A stretch of DNA of 64,000 bases from Blastocladiella emersonii ATCC 22665 (lineage: Eukaryota; Blastocladiomycota; Blastocladiomycetes; Blastocladiales; Blastocladiaceae), in NCBI GenBank assembly GCA_025594325.1, contig JANHCV010000003.1, positions 1,364,001 to 1,428,000 of the forward strand, in the 5' to 3' direction. Both the position numbers and the translations under genes were made by a program. The notes under the pieces are model-generated. The model saw only the letters and a program-made list of their open reading frames with translations. It made no database searches and was not told the origin of the DNA. Positions 1-10,196 of the stretch are shown in pieces (position 1 is the first letter of the stretch; each line of letters begins with the position of its first letter).

Positions 1-1449
1 ACGGCCACGGTCATGGTTAGTCTCGTTCCCATCGTCCATGGATCGCGGTGACCCGTTCGTTGACGCAAGCAGCGCTGCCTGGTGCAGCCACCTCCGTCCG
101 CTGCTGCTTCCACGGAATTCGGCCCGCCTGGCAGCAACAGCCGCAGCTGCTCGCCGAAGAGGATCACCGCGAGAGGGAGAGATGAGGCAGAAACGCACCC
201 ACACGGGGACGCCCGAGTACACGGCCGAGTGGATCTCCGAGTGCACGTCGCCGGTGCCCATGGTCATGGTCATGCTGGCGGGCGGGGTGGTCGGGGTTGT
301 CGTCGTCGTAGAAGTTGCCGGCCACGGGATCGGGGCGCTAGCTCCGCTGGTCCTGCAGGTGGTGGTGCGGTCGGGTTGCCGCCGGGCGTGGTGGAGCTGG
401 CGGGCGGGCGGGTTTCGGCAAGGGTGGGAGCGGGGAGGGAGGTCGGGGGCTCCGCGCTCTCTCGTCGCTGCGCAGGGACTTGCAGCGAGCAATGGGGTCG
501 GATCGGCCGCAGATGGGGATAGAGTTGGCAGCGGGGGCCGGGTATGTGGGCGTGGGGAGAGAGCAAGAGGAACCCGAGACAAGTGCGGAAGGCAGGCCAG
601 CCGAGGTGGTGAGGCTGGGCGGGGCGGGGCGCGGCCGGAGACAGCGGCGAGACAGTCGGGCGGCAGCAGGGCAGCGGGGGCGAGTGCAGCAGGCGCCAGC
701 GGTGTGGCCGGGAGCAGGTGCCGGTGTGGGGATGGGGGTGGCGATGGGAATCCGGGCGGGAGGAGAAGGCGGGGCAGCGAGGTCGGTCGGTGGGCAACCT
801 CTCGCTCGCGGTTCAGCTGCAGGTGATCTCGCGCTATGCCGATACTCGGCCGAATACCTCGCTTGTCGTCGACCCGCGATGCAAGGAGAGAGAATACGCT
901 GTGCCTTACGCTCCAGTCTATCCGCCGCTGGCTGCGCACCATTTGCTTCTCGGCCGCCCGGCCAGCCGCGGGGGATCGCCCGCACTTGCACTGTCGGCTG
1001 TCTCGCACCTCACTCTCGCGCGCCTCCGTAAGTGGCCGCGCCGCTGGGCCAGCCGGCCTCCTCCGAGACGGTGACGGGAAGAGGAGCCCACGGCGTGTCT
1101 CCCAGGAACAACAAAAGCCGTCTCACACGCTTCTCGCTGCGCACGTGAGAAAAGCCACGCGTCCGCGTCCTTTGGCCCGCACCTGGCGCCGCGGACGTGT
1201 GCGCGGCCGTGACCGCCGCGGCCGCCGGCCGCCGGCTCGGTGCTGGCTGGCCCCGTGTGCTGGGCCGAAATTGGATGATGAAGTGGGACGGACGCTCAAA
1301 CTCTTGCGTGCAACAGCTGGGACCGTGGGAATTCGACTCGCTCAGGCTCGGGTTCGGGTTTGAGGAAAAAGGGTGATATATTTCTTTTCCTGCTTCTTCA
1401 TCTTGTCATCGAGTGCTCCATGACACGCACGCGCCGATCCAGGACCGGC
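1..1449. other. Intergenic or unresolved GC-rich region
   Basis: No convincing gene was found here. All six frames give long open stretches, but these are Arg/Gly/Pro/Ala-rich, lack recognisable domains and are what very GC-rich DNA gives by chance. Bases 258-276 hold a run of overlapping CATGGTCATGGTCATG words, like intergenic words elsewhere in the window. Bases 1370-1390 are AT-rich and lie just beyond the stop of the minus-strand proteasome gene, so they probably hold its polyadenylation region. The part from about 800 to the left edge may be the flank of a gene outside the window. Confidence 0.5.
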
Positions 1450-2303
1450 TTAGCCCTCGAAGAAAGTTGGCAGCTCGTTGCCGGGCACGAAGATGCGCTC
1501 GACGCCCGCCTCGGTGATCACGGCGAGGCGGATGCACCCCCCACTCGACCCGTCGCGCGACATGGCCAGCGCGATCGCTACACGGTGGCGCAGGGAGTGG
1601 ATGAGTAAGCGGGAGGGTGATGGGCGAGAGCCCCGTGCCGAACGACGTACCGTTCTTGGTGAAGGCGACGCACTCCTCGGCCGTCATGTTGTGGCGGTAC
1701 GCCGCGTCACAGTACCCGTAAATGTAGCTCGAGCCCGAGCCTACACCGCGTCACCGTCCGTTAGCCCCCGTCCCTCGACCTATCCCGGGAGATACGCACC
1801 GCCAATGGCAAACGGCTGCTTGTGCAAGCTACCGCCGAGCGGGATCGAGTAGACGGAGCCGCCCTTGTGCTTGTCCCAGCCGGCGACGATGATGCCGGCC
1901 ATGAGGTTGTCCTTGTTCTGGTAGCACAGCTCCTGGAACATGGCGGCGGCCACCTTGACGGCGGGCGCCTCGCCGTGCTGCGTGCTGTACATCTGGCAGT
2001 AGTAGTGCACAATGTCGGCCACCGCCTGCGTGTCGGCCGCCGACCCGGACCGGCAGCAGTACACGCGGTCGTGCACCATGGTCAGCTTGTCCGTGACGCG
2101 GTTCGCAATGTACGACCCCGTCGTCGTGCGCGAGTCGGCCCCGATCACCACGCCGCCGTTGAACTCGACCGCCATGATGGTCGTCTAGACGTAGGGCGCG
2201 CGCGGACACACACGTCAGCGCTCCGCCCGCGGTTTGCTCGTCCGCCAAGCGAGCACGCGTGACGACATACGCCGAGGTTGACTTCTCCGGGCTTGAGCGA
2301 CAT
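1450..2303 (-). CDS. PSMB6: 20S proteasome subunit beta type-6 (beta1, caspase-like)
   Basis: Catalytic beta1 subunit of the 20S core, which cleaves after acidic residues. Exons on the minus strand are 2303-2271, 2184-1800, 1740-1651 and 1577-1450, giving about 211 residues. Exon 1 codes an 11-residue propeptide ending in NLG. Exon 2 starts exactly with TTIMAVEF, so the first Thr is the catalytic N-terminal nucleophile released by autocleavage. The [20 protein letters not shown] and [17 protein letters not shown] stretches are diagnostic of the family. The C-terminus (NELPTFFEG) is complete. The three introns are 86, 59 and 73 bp, and all end in TAG. The propeptide is short, about 11 residues against roughly 19-34 in other eukaryotes; a more upstream start is not excluded. 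Confidence 0.93.
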
Positions 2304-2596
2304 GTTTGGTTCGTGGTAGGCGATGCGTTGCAGGGTGTGTGGGTGTGCGTTACGAAGCACAAACTACGGTGCCAGCAGCAACAGTCGCGGCGGTGGGGTC
2401 GCGTCGGCGAGGTCTGCGGCGGCCGCGAGACGAACGACGCGCGGCAACGTCAGCAGCTCACGGGCATGTGACGCGACGTGGCTCGGCCGATCTCTCTCTT
2501 CTTCCCCCTCGCCATCCCGATACACCCCCAGCGACCTGCGCGAATAAGACTAAAATAGCTGTTTATATATACTGTAACCGTCCCAGCATCAACCCC

Positions 2597-4031
2597 TCAC
2601 GCGGCCATCTCGGTCGCCTCTTCCCAGACGTTGAGCATGCAGTCCTCGCCGCCCGAGACCACGAGCCCGTGGGCCCAGTTGACGCATAGCCGCTTAGCGA
2701 CGGGCGCCTTGGGGAGGAGCGCCGCGTCGTGGTCGGCCTCGTGCGTCGGGACCACGGCCGCGTCCTTGAGCGGGGTCGGGTGCGCGACGACGTGGAGCGC
2801 CTGCGACGGCGACCGCGTGTCGAAGACGCGGACGGACCCGTCGAGCGACGCGGACGCGAGGTGGAACGGGGACGAGGGGGACCACGCGATCTGCGCGACC
2901 TGGTTGCGGTGGCCGAGCAGCCGCGCCTTGACGAGCGTCGCCTCCTGGGCGCGCGGGTCCCACAGGCGGATCGCCGGGTCGGCGTGCGCCGAGGCCACGA
3001 GCCGCGCCGAGTCCGAGTACGCCACGCTGCGCACCACCTTCTCGCAGCTCATCGACACCACGTTCGAGTGCGTCGACAGGTCCCACACGCGCACCGAGTG
3101 GTCGTTGCCGCCGCTGTACAGCGTGTCGCGCCCGCCCAGCGCCACCGTGTTGACGGCGCCGACGTGGCCCGTCATGGTGCCCGTCGGCTGCAGCTGCGGC
3201 GCGCCCACCGTCACCGCCTCGGCCGCGGCAGACGCGGTCGCCTGTTTCTTCTGCTTCTTGGCCGCGGGCGCCGCCGTCGCGTTCTGCAGGCTGCTCTCGC
3301 TGATGTTGAACACCTTGATGCTGCCGTCCCATGCTCCAGAGTACAGCTACATGTTCGTGTGTCAAGTGTGAGCAATTCGCGTTCCGACCGCCAAACGGTT
3401 GGTCCGAACGTACGTTGTCGCTGGCCGACGCAAACGCGATCCCCTCGATGGTGCCCGTGTGGCCGACGAGGTCGCACACGACCTTGGCCGAGGCAGAGCC
3501 CTCGCCGTTCTCCTCCATGTGCACGACCGACACCTTCTGGTTCATACCGGCGACCGCGACACGGATACCCGCGGCGCCCGCGGACGGCAGGAGGGTGGCA
3601 GCCTTGAGCGGTGCGGTACCGATCTGCAGTTTGGTGAGGGTCTCGCCCTCGCGGTTCCAGAGACGCACGACGCCGTCGTACCCGGCCGACACGACGCGGT
3701 CGGCCGAGGGGACCAGGACGGCCGAGATCCAGTCGTCTGCCTGGAACGAGGCGACGGGCTTGGGCGGCGGCAGCGCCACCACGTACTCGACGCTGAGCGT
3801 GTTCTCGACCGACAGGTTGTGCTGCGCGAGGTACGCGTCGAGCGTGGTGCGCAGCAGGACGCCGTCGATCAAAAAGTCGAAGTTGACCTGGTCGCCCTCG
3901 GCCTTGCCCAGCAGGTGGTTGATCACCTCGGACAGGCCGCGACGCTTGAAGTTGGTCGGGACCAGGATCGCCGCCCCGGGCACCGAGTACTCGGTCTGCG
4001 CCGTGTAGAACTTGACCTGGACCTGCGACAT
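2597..4031 (-). CDS. YTM1: WDR12/Ytm1 ribosome biogenesis WD40 protein
   Basis: Component of the PeBoW/Nop7-Erb1-Ytm1 complex needed for 27S pre-rRNA processing and 60S assembly in the nucleolus. Exons 4031-3414 and 3346-2597 give 455 residues, close to the roughly 460 of yeast Ytm1. Residues 1-90 form the NLE domain (starts VQVKFYTAQTEYSVPGAAI), which the Rea1 MIDAS binds in yeast. A seven-bladed WD40 propeller follows, with blades such as AGYDGVVRLWNREG, LYSGAWDGSIKVFN and ASLDGSVRVFDTRSP. A Lys/Ala/Thr-rich low-complexity stretch (AAKKQKKQATASAAAEA) lies in an inter-blade loop. The single 67-bp intron has donor GTACGT and acceptor TGTAG in phase 0. The ATG at 4031 is the only in-frame one before the NLE domain. 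Confidence 0.93.
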
Positions 4032-4233
4032 AGTGGTGGTGGTGACGGATCCGGGCTCGATGCGTGAAGTGGACAGTTACGTTGCGATGGAGCCAGATGC
4101 GAGTCTGCCATCATGCTCGTGCACGACGACGGGGCTGAATCGCGGCGTGCAGGGCGAGCGCGAGGGAGTGCGACTTTGGTCACATGCTTCCACCTGGCCC
4201 GTCGCTACGCCACTCAAATCGCTTGCTTCTTTC

Positions 4234-4262
4234 CATCACCATCACCATCACCATCTCCATCA
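4234..4262. repeat. CATCAC microsatellite
   Basis: About five imperfect copies of CATCAC lie in the 274-bp spacer between the ZWILCH stop and the YTM1 start. It is non-coding in the gene models. It may be slippage-derived; no function is claimed. Confidence 0.7.
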
Positions 4263-4305
4263 CGGCGGGGAGAGCAAGACGTCGCAAAAGGAATTTATCG
4301 ACCAA

Positions 4306-6735
4306 TCAACCAAAGAACTCGGCCGACCCGACTACCATCTCGTACCGGATCAGCCCGTTCTCCTCCTCGCTCGCGGCCGGCGCGCCGATGCGGAACGCGT
4401 GGTTCTCGAACGCGCCCGCGTCCTTTTCGGCCTCGTGGATCTCGAGGGCACCGCACCGGCGCACGCCCACGGCCCACACGGCATCGACGCGCTCGTCGTG
4501 GTCCTCGTCCGACTTGGCCACAAGGTGCACGGTCCAGTGCGAGATGGCCGCCGGCAGCAGGCCAGCAACGAACCACGCCGTCTCGGACAGGTGCCTCGGC
4601 AGAACGAACGCGCCGACGTCCGCCGCCGCGGCCGCGGTAGCAGTCGGCGCGGGGGCGGGCTCCGAGTCCGAGTCCGAATCCAGCCCCGCCCGCAGCGGAT
4701 CGACCTTGTTGATAGCCCACTCGGCGACCACGGGGAACATCTCGTCGCTGAGCCCCTTGGTGTTGGCGTCGAGGTGCGTGACGACGGCGAGCGCGCGCGC
4801 CCACGCGACGACGCGCGGGACGCGGTCGTACAGGTCGTGAAGGGGATGGTGCAGCCCGTAGACGCCGAACGGCGCGAGCGCGTGGACCAGGTCGCGCGAG
4901 AGCTTCCAGACGCCGACGTCGACGAGCCCGGCGAGCGGCTCCTCGAGGAACGCGTTGAACGCGTGGTTGACCTCGTGCCACACCGCGGCGCGGTCGGGCG
5001 AGTCGACCGGCAGCGTGCCGAGGTGCTGCGCGCGCTTGCACGCCCTGGCGAGGTCCGTGTCGTTCTCAGCCTTGACCTGCGGCTGGATCCGCCCCGTCTC
5101 GATCTCGTCGACGACACCCGCCAGGACTGCCAGCAGGTCCGCCTCGTCCACGGCGCCGAGCGCGAACAGCCACAGCTGCTCGCTGAAGTCCAGGTTGACG
5201 CGCGGGGTCCACGCGCGGCGGCCGCGGCCGTCGTCAAAGTCGGCCGAGTCGCCTGCCACAGTCGCAACCGCGGGCACCGGCGCCGCTGCCATGGAATCGA
5301 GCGTGGTGTTGGCGACGCGGAACTCGGCGAGGAACTCGGGCAGTCGCTCGATGAGTGGCGTCCGGCGCACGCGCTTGGCCGGCCGGTCCACGCCCATGTC
5401 GTCGCCATCGATCCCCCACCCCGTCTCGCCGCGGAACCACGCCTCGCACTTCCTGGCCTCGAACAAGATCGCGCGAACGTGTTCGTCGACAGCGAGCTCG
5501 GGCGGGTCCGCGGCGACGAGCAGCGTCGTGGACGTCTGCGCGTTAGGCGCCGGCGGCACGAGCAGGTCCCAGCGCGACTCGTTGGCGGCGAGGAACGCCA
5601 TGACGGCATCGGGCGACGGGAGAAGCGACGCGACGCGCACTTCGATCCCAGGCGCCACGTCGTACCGCGCTTCCACCACAGCCTCGGTGATGGCGCCCGC
5701 GCGGCAGCTCACCCACATGTCCGCGAGGTCCGGGTGTGACCACGGCAGCGCACGCGGCGGGAGGATTGTGGGCGGGGATACGGCGAGCGATGCGGTCGAG
5801 GATGGTGGGAATCGGACCATGCCCACGGCGCCGCCCGCGTCGGTCGGGATCATGAGCGGGACCGCGGTTGCGGGCAGCACGTCGGCGGGCAGCAGGCACA
5901 GCGCCGACAGGACCGCGCGCGCGTCGCGGTCCGTCAGCGGGAGCAGGCGCGGGATCTCGGCGACTGGATTGCCGGGCTCCTCCGTCGCGGGCGTGCTCGA
6001 TACGACGACCAGCGAGGCAGCGGGCGTGGCCGGGGGCTCGCTGAATGCGGAAACCGGCGGGGGCGTCGCCGGCTCCTCGTCCATTGCGTTCGCGGACGCG
6101 GGCGTCATCCGCCCCTCAATCAGCGCAATGAGCTCGTCGCTCTCGCTCATGAGGTAGTCCGACGACTCGGCCGGCGTGTCCGGCGTCGGTGGACGGAGCC
6201 ACGGGCGCGCCGCGTTGACGGGCCCGACCGCCGTGAGGTGCATGCTGGGCGTGTCGCGGTTAAAGCGGACCGACGGGTAATGTGCGAGCACGTCGAGGTG
6301 GTTGCGCTGCGCCGGCGCGGGACGCCCACCCCTCGGCGCACTCCCGCTCGCCCACCCGACGGCGAGCCGCGGACCCGAGAACAGCGGGCTCGCGAGGACG
6401 GGCGGCAGGGAGGCGGCGAGCACGGCCTCGACGAGGTCGTCGCCCGAGGTCCACGCCTGGACCGTCAGCGCGGCGGTCGCGCGGCTCCCCGGCAGCGCCG
6501 CGACGGTGACGCTGTGCGCCGCCGGGAGCACGGCCGCGAGGGCCGGGCCGGCCGACGTCGCGGCGAGTTTCCCGCCTAGCGTGTTGATCGCGCCGGCCAG
6601 GGACGCGAGCGCGCCGTCCGCATCGAGCCGGTCGCGGGTCAGGTCCCACGGCGCGGGTTTTGGCTTCAGCGGCGCGGTCGACGCGATCGTGCTCGCGGCG
6701 TGCTCATCGTCATCGTCGTCGCGTGGGTGGTACAT
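4306..6735 (-). CDS. ZWILCH: ZWILCH homologue, RZZ kinetochore complex subunit
   Basis: Intronless gene of 809 residues. In animals Zwilch joins Rod and Zw10 to form the RZZ complex, which builds the fibrous corona and recruits dynein and Mad1/Mad2 to unattached kinetochores. The strongest match to remembered animal Zwilch is the block from about residue 515: LDFSEQLW, then DLL, then the GRIQPQV motif at about 547 followed by a Gly-Thr about 20 residues on. Spacing matches human LDFAEQLW...RGDIQPW...HGT. An upstream segment around ADMWVSCR matches human ...PLWVRC, and the tail IRYEMVVGSAEFFG resembles the human end. It is longer than human Zwilch (591) because of low-complexity Pro/Ala-rich inserts at about residues 200-290 and an acidic Ser-Asp insert near 690. 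The start ATG encodes MYHPRDDDDDEH. No splice sites are needed. Confidence 0.78.
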   Translation of the reverse strand: MYHPRDDDDDEHAASTIASTAPLKPKPAPWDLTRDRLDADGALASLAGAINTLGGKLAATSAGPALAAVLPAAHSVTVAALPGSRATAALTVQAWTSGDDLVEAVLAASLPPVLASPLFSGPRLAVGWASGSAPRGGRPAPAQRNHLDVLAHYPSVRFNRDTPSMHLTAVGPVNAARPWLRPPTPDTPAESSDYLMSESDELIALIEGRMTPASANAMDEEPATPPPVSAFSEPPATPAASLVVVSSTPATEEPGNPVAEIPRLLPLTDRDARAVLSALCLLPADVLPATAVPLMIPTDAGGAVGMVRFPPSSTASLAVSPPTILPPRALPWSHPDLADMWVSCRAGAITEAVVEARYDVAPGIEVRVASLLPSPDAVMAFLAANESRWDLLVPPAPNAQTSTTLLVAADPPELAVDEHVRAILFEARKCEAWFRGETGWGIDGDDMGVDRPAKRVRRTPLIERLPEFLAEFRVANTTLDSMAAAPVPAVATVAGDSADFDDGRGRRAWTPRVNLDFSEQLWLFALGAVDEADLLAVLAGVVDEIETGRIQPQVKAENDTDLARACKRAQHLGTLPVDSPDRAAVWHEVNHAFNAFLEEPLAGLVDVGVWKLSRDLVHALAPFGVYGLHHPLHDLYDRVPRVVAWARALAVVTHLDANTKGLSDEMFPVVAEWAINKVDPLRAGLDSDSDSEPAPAPTATAAAAADVGAFVLPRHLSETAWFVAGLLPAAISHWTVHLVAKSDEDHDERVDAVWAVGVRRCGALEIHEAEKDAGAFENHAFRIGAPAASEEENGLIRYEMVVGSAEFFG

Positions 6736-6853
6736 TGCATCAAGTCGGGTCGCAGGTTACATGGAGTCGCTGACGAGCGGGTGGGAGGCGCGAAGGGTGC
6801 GTGTGTATCATGCGCAAGACAGGGAGAGAGGAAACAGAGGAGAAGGACATCTA

Positions 6854-7744
6854 CTACGCCTTGGACGGCGACGCTGGGCCGGCTGCAGCGGCGAGTACTG
6901 GCGCCGTCGCGGCTGCGGTAGTAGAGGTGGTGGAGCGGCGCGCGCGTGCGCTCGGGCTGTTCTCGTCGTCGGCGACCGCGACCGCGAGGTGCGCCTCGGT
7001 CTGGGCCTTGGGCGTGAGAGCTGGTGGCGCCGCTCCTGCTCCTGGGGCGCCGGCGGCGGGCGCGAGACTGGTCATGTCGAGCGGCTCGTTGAGCGCGGCC
7101 TGGATCTCCTTCTCCTTGGCGTCCCAGTCGATGCGCTGCGAGGTGCGGCGCAGGCTGACCTTGCTCGACTTGGACTTGGACGGCTTGGACGCGGACACGC
7201 ACAGCAGCTCTTCGTCCGACATGCCCGTGAGCGGGGTCGCGGGCGAGTCGGGGATACCCGACGTGCTGGCGCGCCCGCGCGTCGACCGCCGCGTCGCCGG
7301 GCCCGTGCTCGCAGTCACGCTCGAGGCGGAACGGTGCGACCGCTTGGACCGCGGGGTCTCGGCGGGCACGCTCACGGGCGTGGTGGACGACGACGGCGTG
7401 CGCTTCTTCGCGCTGGACGTGGTCGCCATCGCCGCGGCCGCGGCCGCTGCCGGCGCGATGTGGTTCTCCTCACCGCCTTCCTCGTCGGACGCGGGCTCCC
7501 GCGGCCGCTTGGCGCGCTTTGACCGGCGCAGCGGGGTTTCGGGGACGGGTTCGGGGGCGGCAGCACTCGCCGCGCTCTCAGTCTATACATGTGTACATCA
7601 TCCGGACGTGAGCGTGCGCGTGCGGTGGCGGGAGGGACGTGACGACGGGAAGGTTCCCACGCTCACCTTGCGCCGCTTGCTCAATGGGCGCGCCGAGGCG
7701 GCCGTGTTGCATTCAGTTGCCGCGGGCGCCATGTTCGTCATCAT
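6854..7744 (-). CDS. Hypothetical basic Ser/Thr/Pro-rich nuclear-like protein
   Basis: Not recognised. Exons 7744-7667 and 7582-6854, joined across an 84-bp intron (GTGAGC...TATAG, phase 0), give 268 residues. Exon 1 (26 residues) ends in the basic PLSKRRK. Exon 2 holds further basic clusters resembling nuclear localisation signals (RRSKRAKRPR, KKR, RSKRSHRS). It also has many Ser/Thr-Pro sites suited to proline-directed kinases, an acidic SDEEGGEENH patch, and one conserved-looking segment around SLRRTSQRIDWDAKEKEIQ near the middle. The tail is Ala/Thr-rich. It lies 118 bp from the ZWILCH start and 187 bp from the TRM82 stop. It is mostly predicted disorder; a chromatin or kinetochore linker is possible but not shown. 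Confidence 0.6.
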
Positions 7745-7931
7745 GGCGGACTAGCGTTTCATGGACTCGGGCGGGGGGTGAGGAGCGACCAAGTCGGACG
7801 CGTGCGTGTGAGACGTCGGCGGCACGGCGCACGGCGAGGCAAGCCCGTCTCAGTGCGTCACGTCACTCACCTCCACGACGGTCGTCAAAAACATGTGTAT
7901 AGACTAAAAAATCATCGCCCGAAGAAGAGCC

Positions 7932-9106
7932 TTAGGCCTGCTTCTTGGCCTTCTTGCGCTTTGGCGCGGCCGCGCCCTCGCCGTCGTCGCCGGCGCCCTC
8001 CTCGAACTCGTTGGTCTTGCGCAGGGTCTCGAACAGGTAAATGTCCTTGTGCTCTGGCGCAGCGGCGGGGCCGAACGCAGCGAGGTCGATGGCAGCGGGC
8101 GTCGCGGCAGCAGTGGCGGGGAGGGTGTAGAGGCCGGCCATGGTGCCAACGAGGAGGTCGCCCGAGGGCAGGTACGCGAGCGAGAGGATGTTGCCAGCGG
8201 CCTCGGGGAGCGCGACGCGGCGGTCGTAGCGCAGCGCGGTGTTGTTCTCCTCGATCTTGTACAGGAGCACGGCGGCGGTGCCCTCGACGGCGACGGCGAC
8301 GTGGGAGCCGTGGACGGCGAGACCGCGGACGGCAATCTGCGCGACCGACTCGTCGACGTAGGCGCGGATGTTGGCGTTGGCAACGGCCGTGGCCTCGCGC
8401 CAGTTCCACAGGTACACGAACTCGTCGCCGCCCGCGGACAGGAGCAGGTCGCCGGCGACGACAATGTGGGCGACGAACTGGGTGTGGCCGAGGCAGAAGC
8501 CCTCGATGTTGAACCCCTTGGGGAACTGCGACACGCGGATCTTCTCGTCGCGGTCGGCCGTGATGAGGAACTGGTCCGCGTCGCCGGCCAGCTTGGCGGC
8601 GGTCACCATGGACACGTGGCCGACGACAATGTCGCCGCCGGCGCCGGGCTTGTTCGAGGGCGCTTCGGCGGGGACCAGCGGGAACGTCCACACGTCGCCG
8701 TGCTTGTCGGCGCACACGAGCGTCTGGCCATCGCGCGTCACGCACACCTCGACCGCGCGCTTGTCGGCGACGCGCTGGTTGACCAGCGTGCCCCACGCGG
8801 CCGCGTCCCACACCTTGATGAGCTTGTCCTCGCCCGTCGTCACGAGGTACCGGCCGTCCGCCGAGAAGCACGCGGCCCGGATCGGCTGCGCGTGCGCGTG
8901 CGCCGCGAACACGTCCGACGCGGCAACGACGGCGTGGGTGCTACACGTCAGCAGTGTACGTGTCAGCCTCACCGTGTGTGCGCTGAGGTTGCCATGGCTC
9001 CATACGAGGCATCGAGGACGGCAAACGCCGCGCCGCTGAACACGACCACCTGCGCGGGGGTGACGGGCCGGGGCAGGACCAGGGTAACGGGGCGCTGATC
9101 AACCAT
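7932..9106 (-). CDS. TRM82: tRNA (guanine-N7) methyltransferase non-catalytic subunit, WDR4/Trm82
   Basis: WD40 partner of the Trm8/METTL1 methylase that makes m7G46 in tRNA; it stabilises the catalytic subunit. Exons 9106-9006 and 8940-7932 give 369 residues. The 65-bp intron has donor GTATGG, acceptor TGTAG and phase 2. The diagnostic family block is GHVSMVTAAKL, then ITADRDEKIRVSQFPKGFNI, then EGFCLGHTQFVAHI. Repeat units such as VTTGEDKLIKVWD and LLSAGGDEFVYLWNW complete the propeller. The C-terminus ends in a Lys-rich tail (PKRKKAKKQA), a likely nuclear localisation or RNA-contact element. The start ATG gives MVDQRPVTLVLPRPVT. The upstream 1.09 kb is shared with the divergent S-adenosylmethionine synthetase gene, which makes this enzyme's methyl donor. 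Confidence 0.92.
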
Positions 9107-9260
9107 TGCAGTAACTGTGAATCCGTGGCAGTGCGTCGTCGTTGCGGCCAGTCGCTATCGGGCTCGTGGCGGCGGCTCGGCGGCGGCGCGGTCGTCGGAT
9201 CGGCGCGCGCGCCCACGTCACGTGGAGTCGCCTGAAGGGTCGCCACGCGAAACGCGCCGT

Positions 9261-9280
9261 GCGAGACACTTTTGTCTCGC
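9261..9280. promoter_or_regulatory. Perfect inverted repeat GCGAGACA-CTTT-TGTCTCGC
   Basis: Eight-base arms with a four-base loop, lying about 155 bp upstream of the TRM82 start. The same half-site recurs in other intergenic spacers (TTGTCTCGC near 48449 and 63268; GCGAGACG at 20080 and 21903). It could be a protein-binding palindrome or an RNA hairpin; the sequence alone cannot decide. Confidence 0.45.
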
Positions 9281-9647
9281 GGCCAGCACGGCGCCCGCGG
9301 CGCGTCCACGGGTGCCAGTCGGCCATGGTCATGACGCAGGGCGCCGTCGGCCGCGCCGACTTGCTGGCGCAACTAGGCGTCCCGGCGCTCCCGCCGCCGC
9401 CACAGCCGGTGGCACAGCAGGCCCTGGACCCCGCACGCCGTCGTGATCACCGCGGCGTCAGTGGCGGAAACTCGACGTGGAGCACGCACAAAAGGCCACG
9501 ACGCAACAACCGCGAGCTCGTGTGCGCATGGGCCCCGGCTCGGCTCAACCGTGGGCGCTCGCGGCCCCGCGGCCGCCGCCACGGTCGCGATCTGCCGCCC
9601 GCGTGCGTCCGTGACCACGGCCGTGTCCGCGGCTCGCGGCGAGTAGT

Positions 9648-9673
9648 GACGGCGACGGCGACGGCGACGGCGA
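9648..9673. repeat. GACGGC microsatellite
   Basis: About four tandem copies of a GACGGC hexamer in the TRM82/SAM synthetase spacer. It is non-coding in the models used here. Confidence 0.65.
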
Positions 9674-10071
9674 TGACGCCCAAGGCGGCCGGAGGGCCCG
9701 ATGATCTCCGCTACTCGATGGCGCGATGGCCAACTAAGCTTGGTCGGTGGGCGATGACGGGCGCGGCGCGGGTCGGTCGGCGGGCGTGAGTGGAGGGCGA
9801 TGGCGTGCTCGCGGTCGCGAGCGGGCGCTTTTTCCGAGGCGCGGGCCGAGCCGACGTGGCGGAAGCAAGGCTGCCGTCGAGCACGCCACCGGAGCAGCAC
9901 GCGATTGGCCGGCTGCGCGGGCCTTCAAGCCTGCCCGCGCGGCCGACACTCGCAGAAATGACACGCCTGCGGGAGCGGGTGCGAGACACCAAGGCCGCAC
10001 TGAAGAACAGTCGGTATGTCAGCGTGCAGCGGGTCGGCCGGCCGCTCGCATACACACTGCGAGGGCCGCCC

Positions 10072-10079
10072 TATATAAA
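10072..10079 (+). promoter_or_regulatory. TATA box (TATATAAA) of SAM synthetase
   Basis: TATATAAA lies 118 bp upstream of the start codon. It sits in a C-rich context (CCCTATATAAACC) that is nearly repeated upstream of the UVRAG gene (24656-24663). TATA boxes are scarce in this window, and this gene is expected to be highly expressed. Confidence 0.7.
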
Positions 10080-10196
10080 CCGGCCGCCCCCCTTGCGTCG
10101 GCCCCGCTTCCGCTCCCCATCCGCCCTTGCACTCTCTCTCTCTTGCGACGAAGACTGCCCCGTGTGATCGTCCCCCTACCCTTCACCACTACCGCA

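Larger units (their letters stand above)
9107..10196. other. Divergent promoter region between TRM82 and SAM synthetase
   Basis: About 1.09 kb without a supported gene. It contains a perfect GCGAGACA hairpin (9261-9280), the word GGCCATGGTCATGAC (9321-9335), a GACGGC microsatellite (9648-9673) and a TATA box (10072-10079). A pyrimidine-rich leader runs from 10085 to the SAM synthetase ATG. Open frames here are Arg/Ala-rich noise. Confidence 0.6.

Noticed and set aside
38-1363. Overlapping long open frames at the left edge
   Set aside because: All are Arg/Ala/Gly-rich with no motif; chance frames are expected in such GC-rich DNA.
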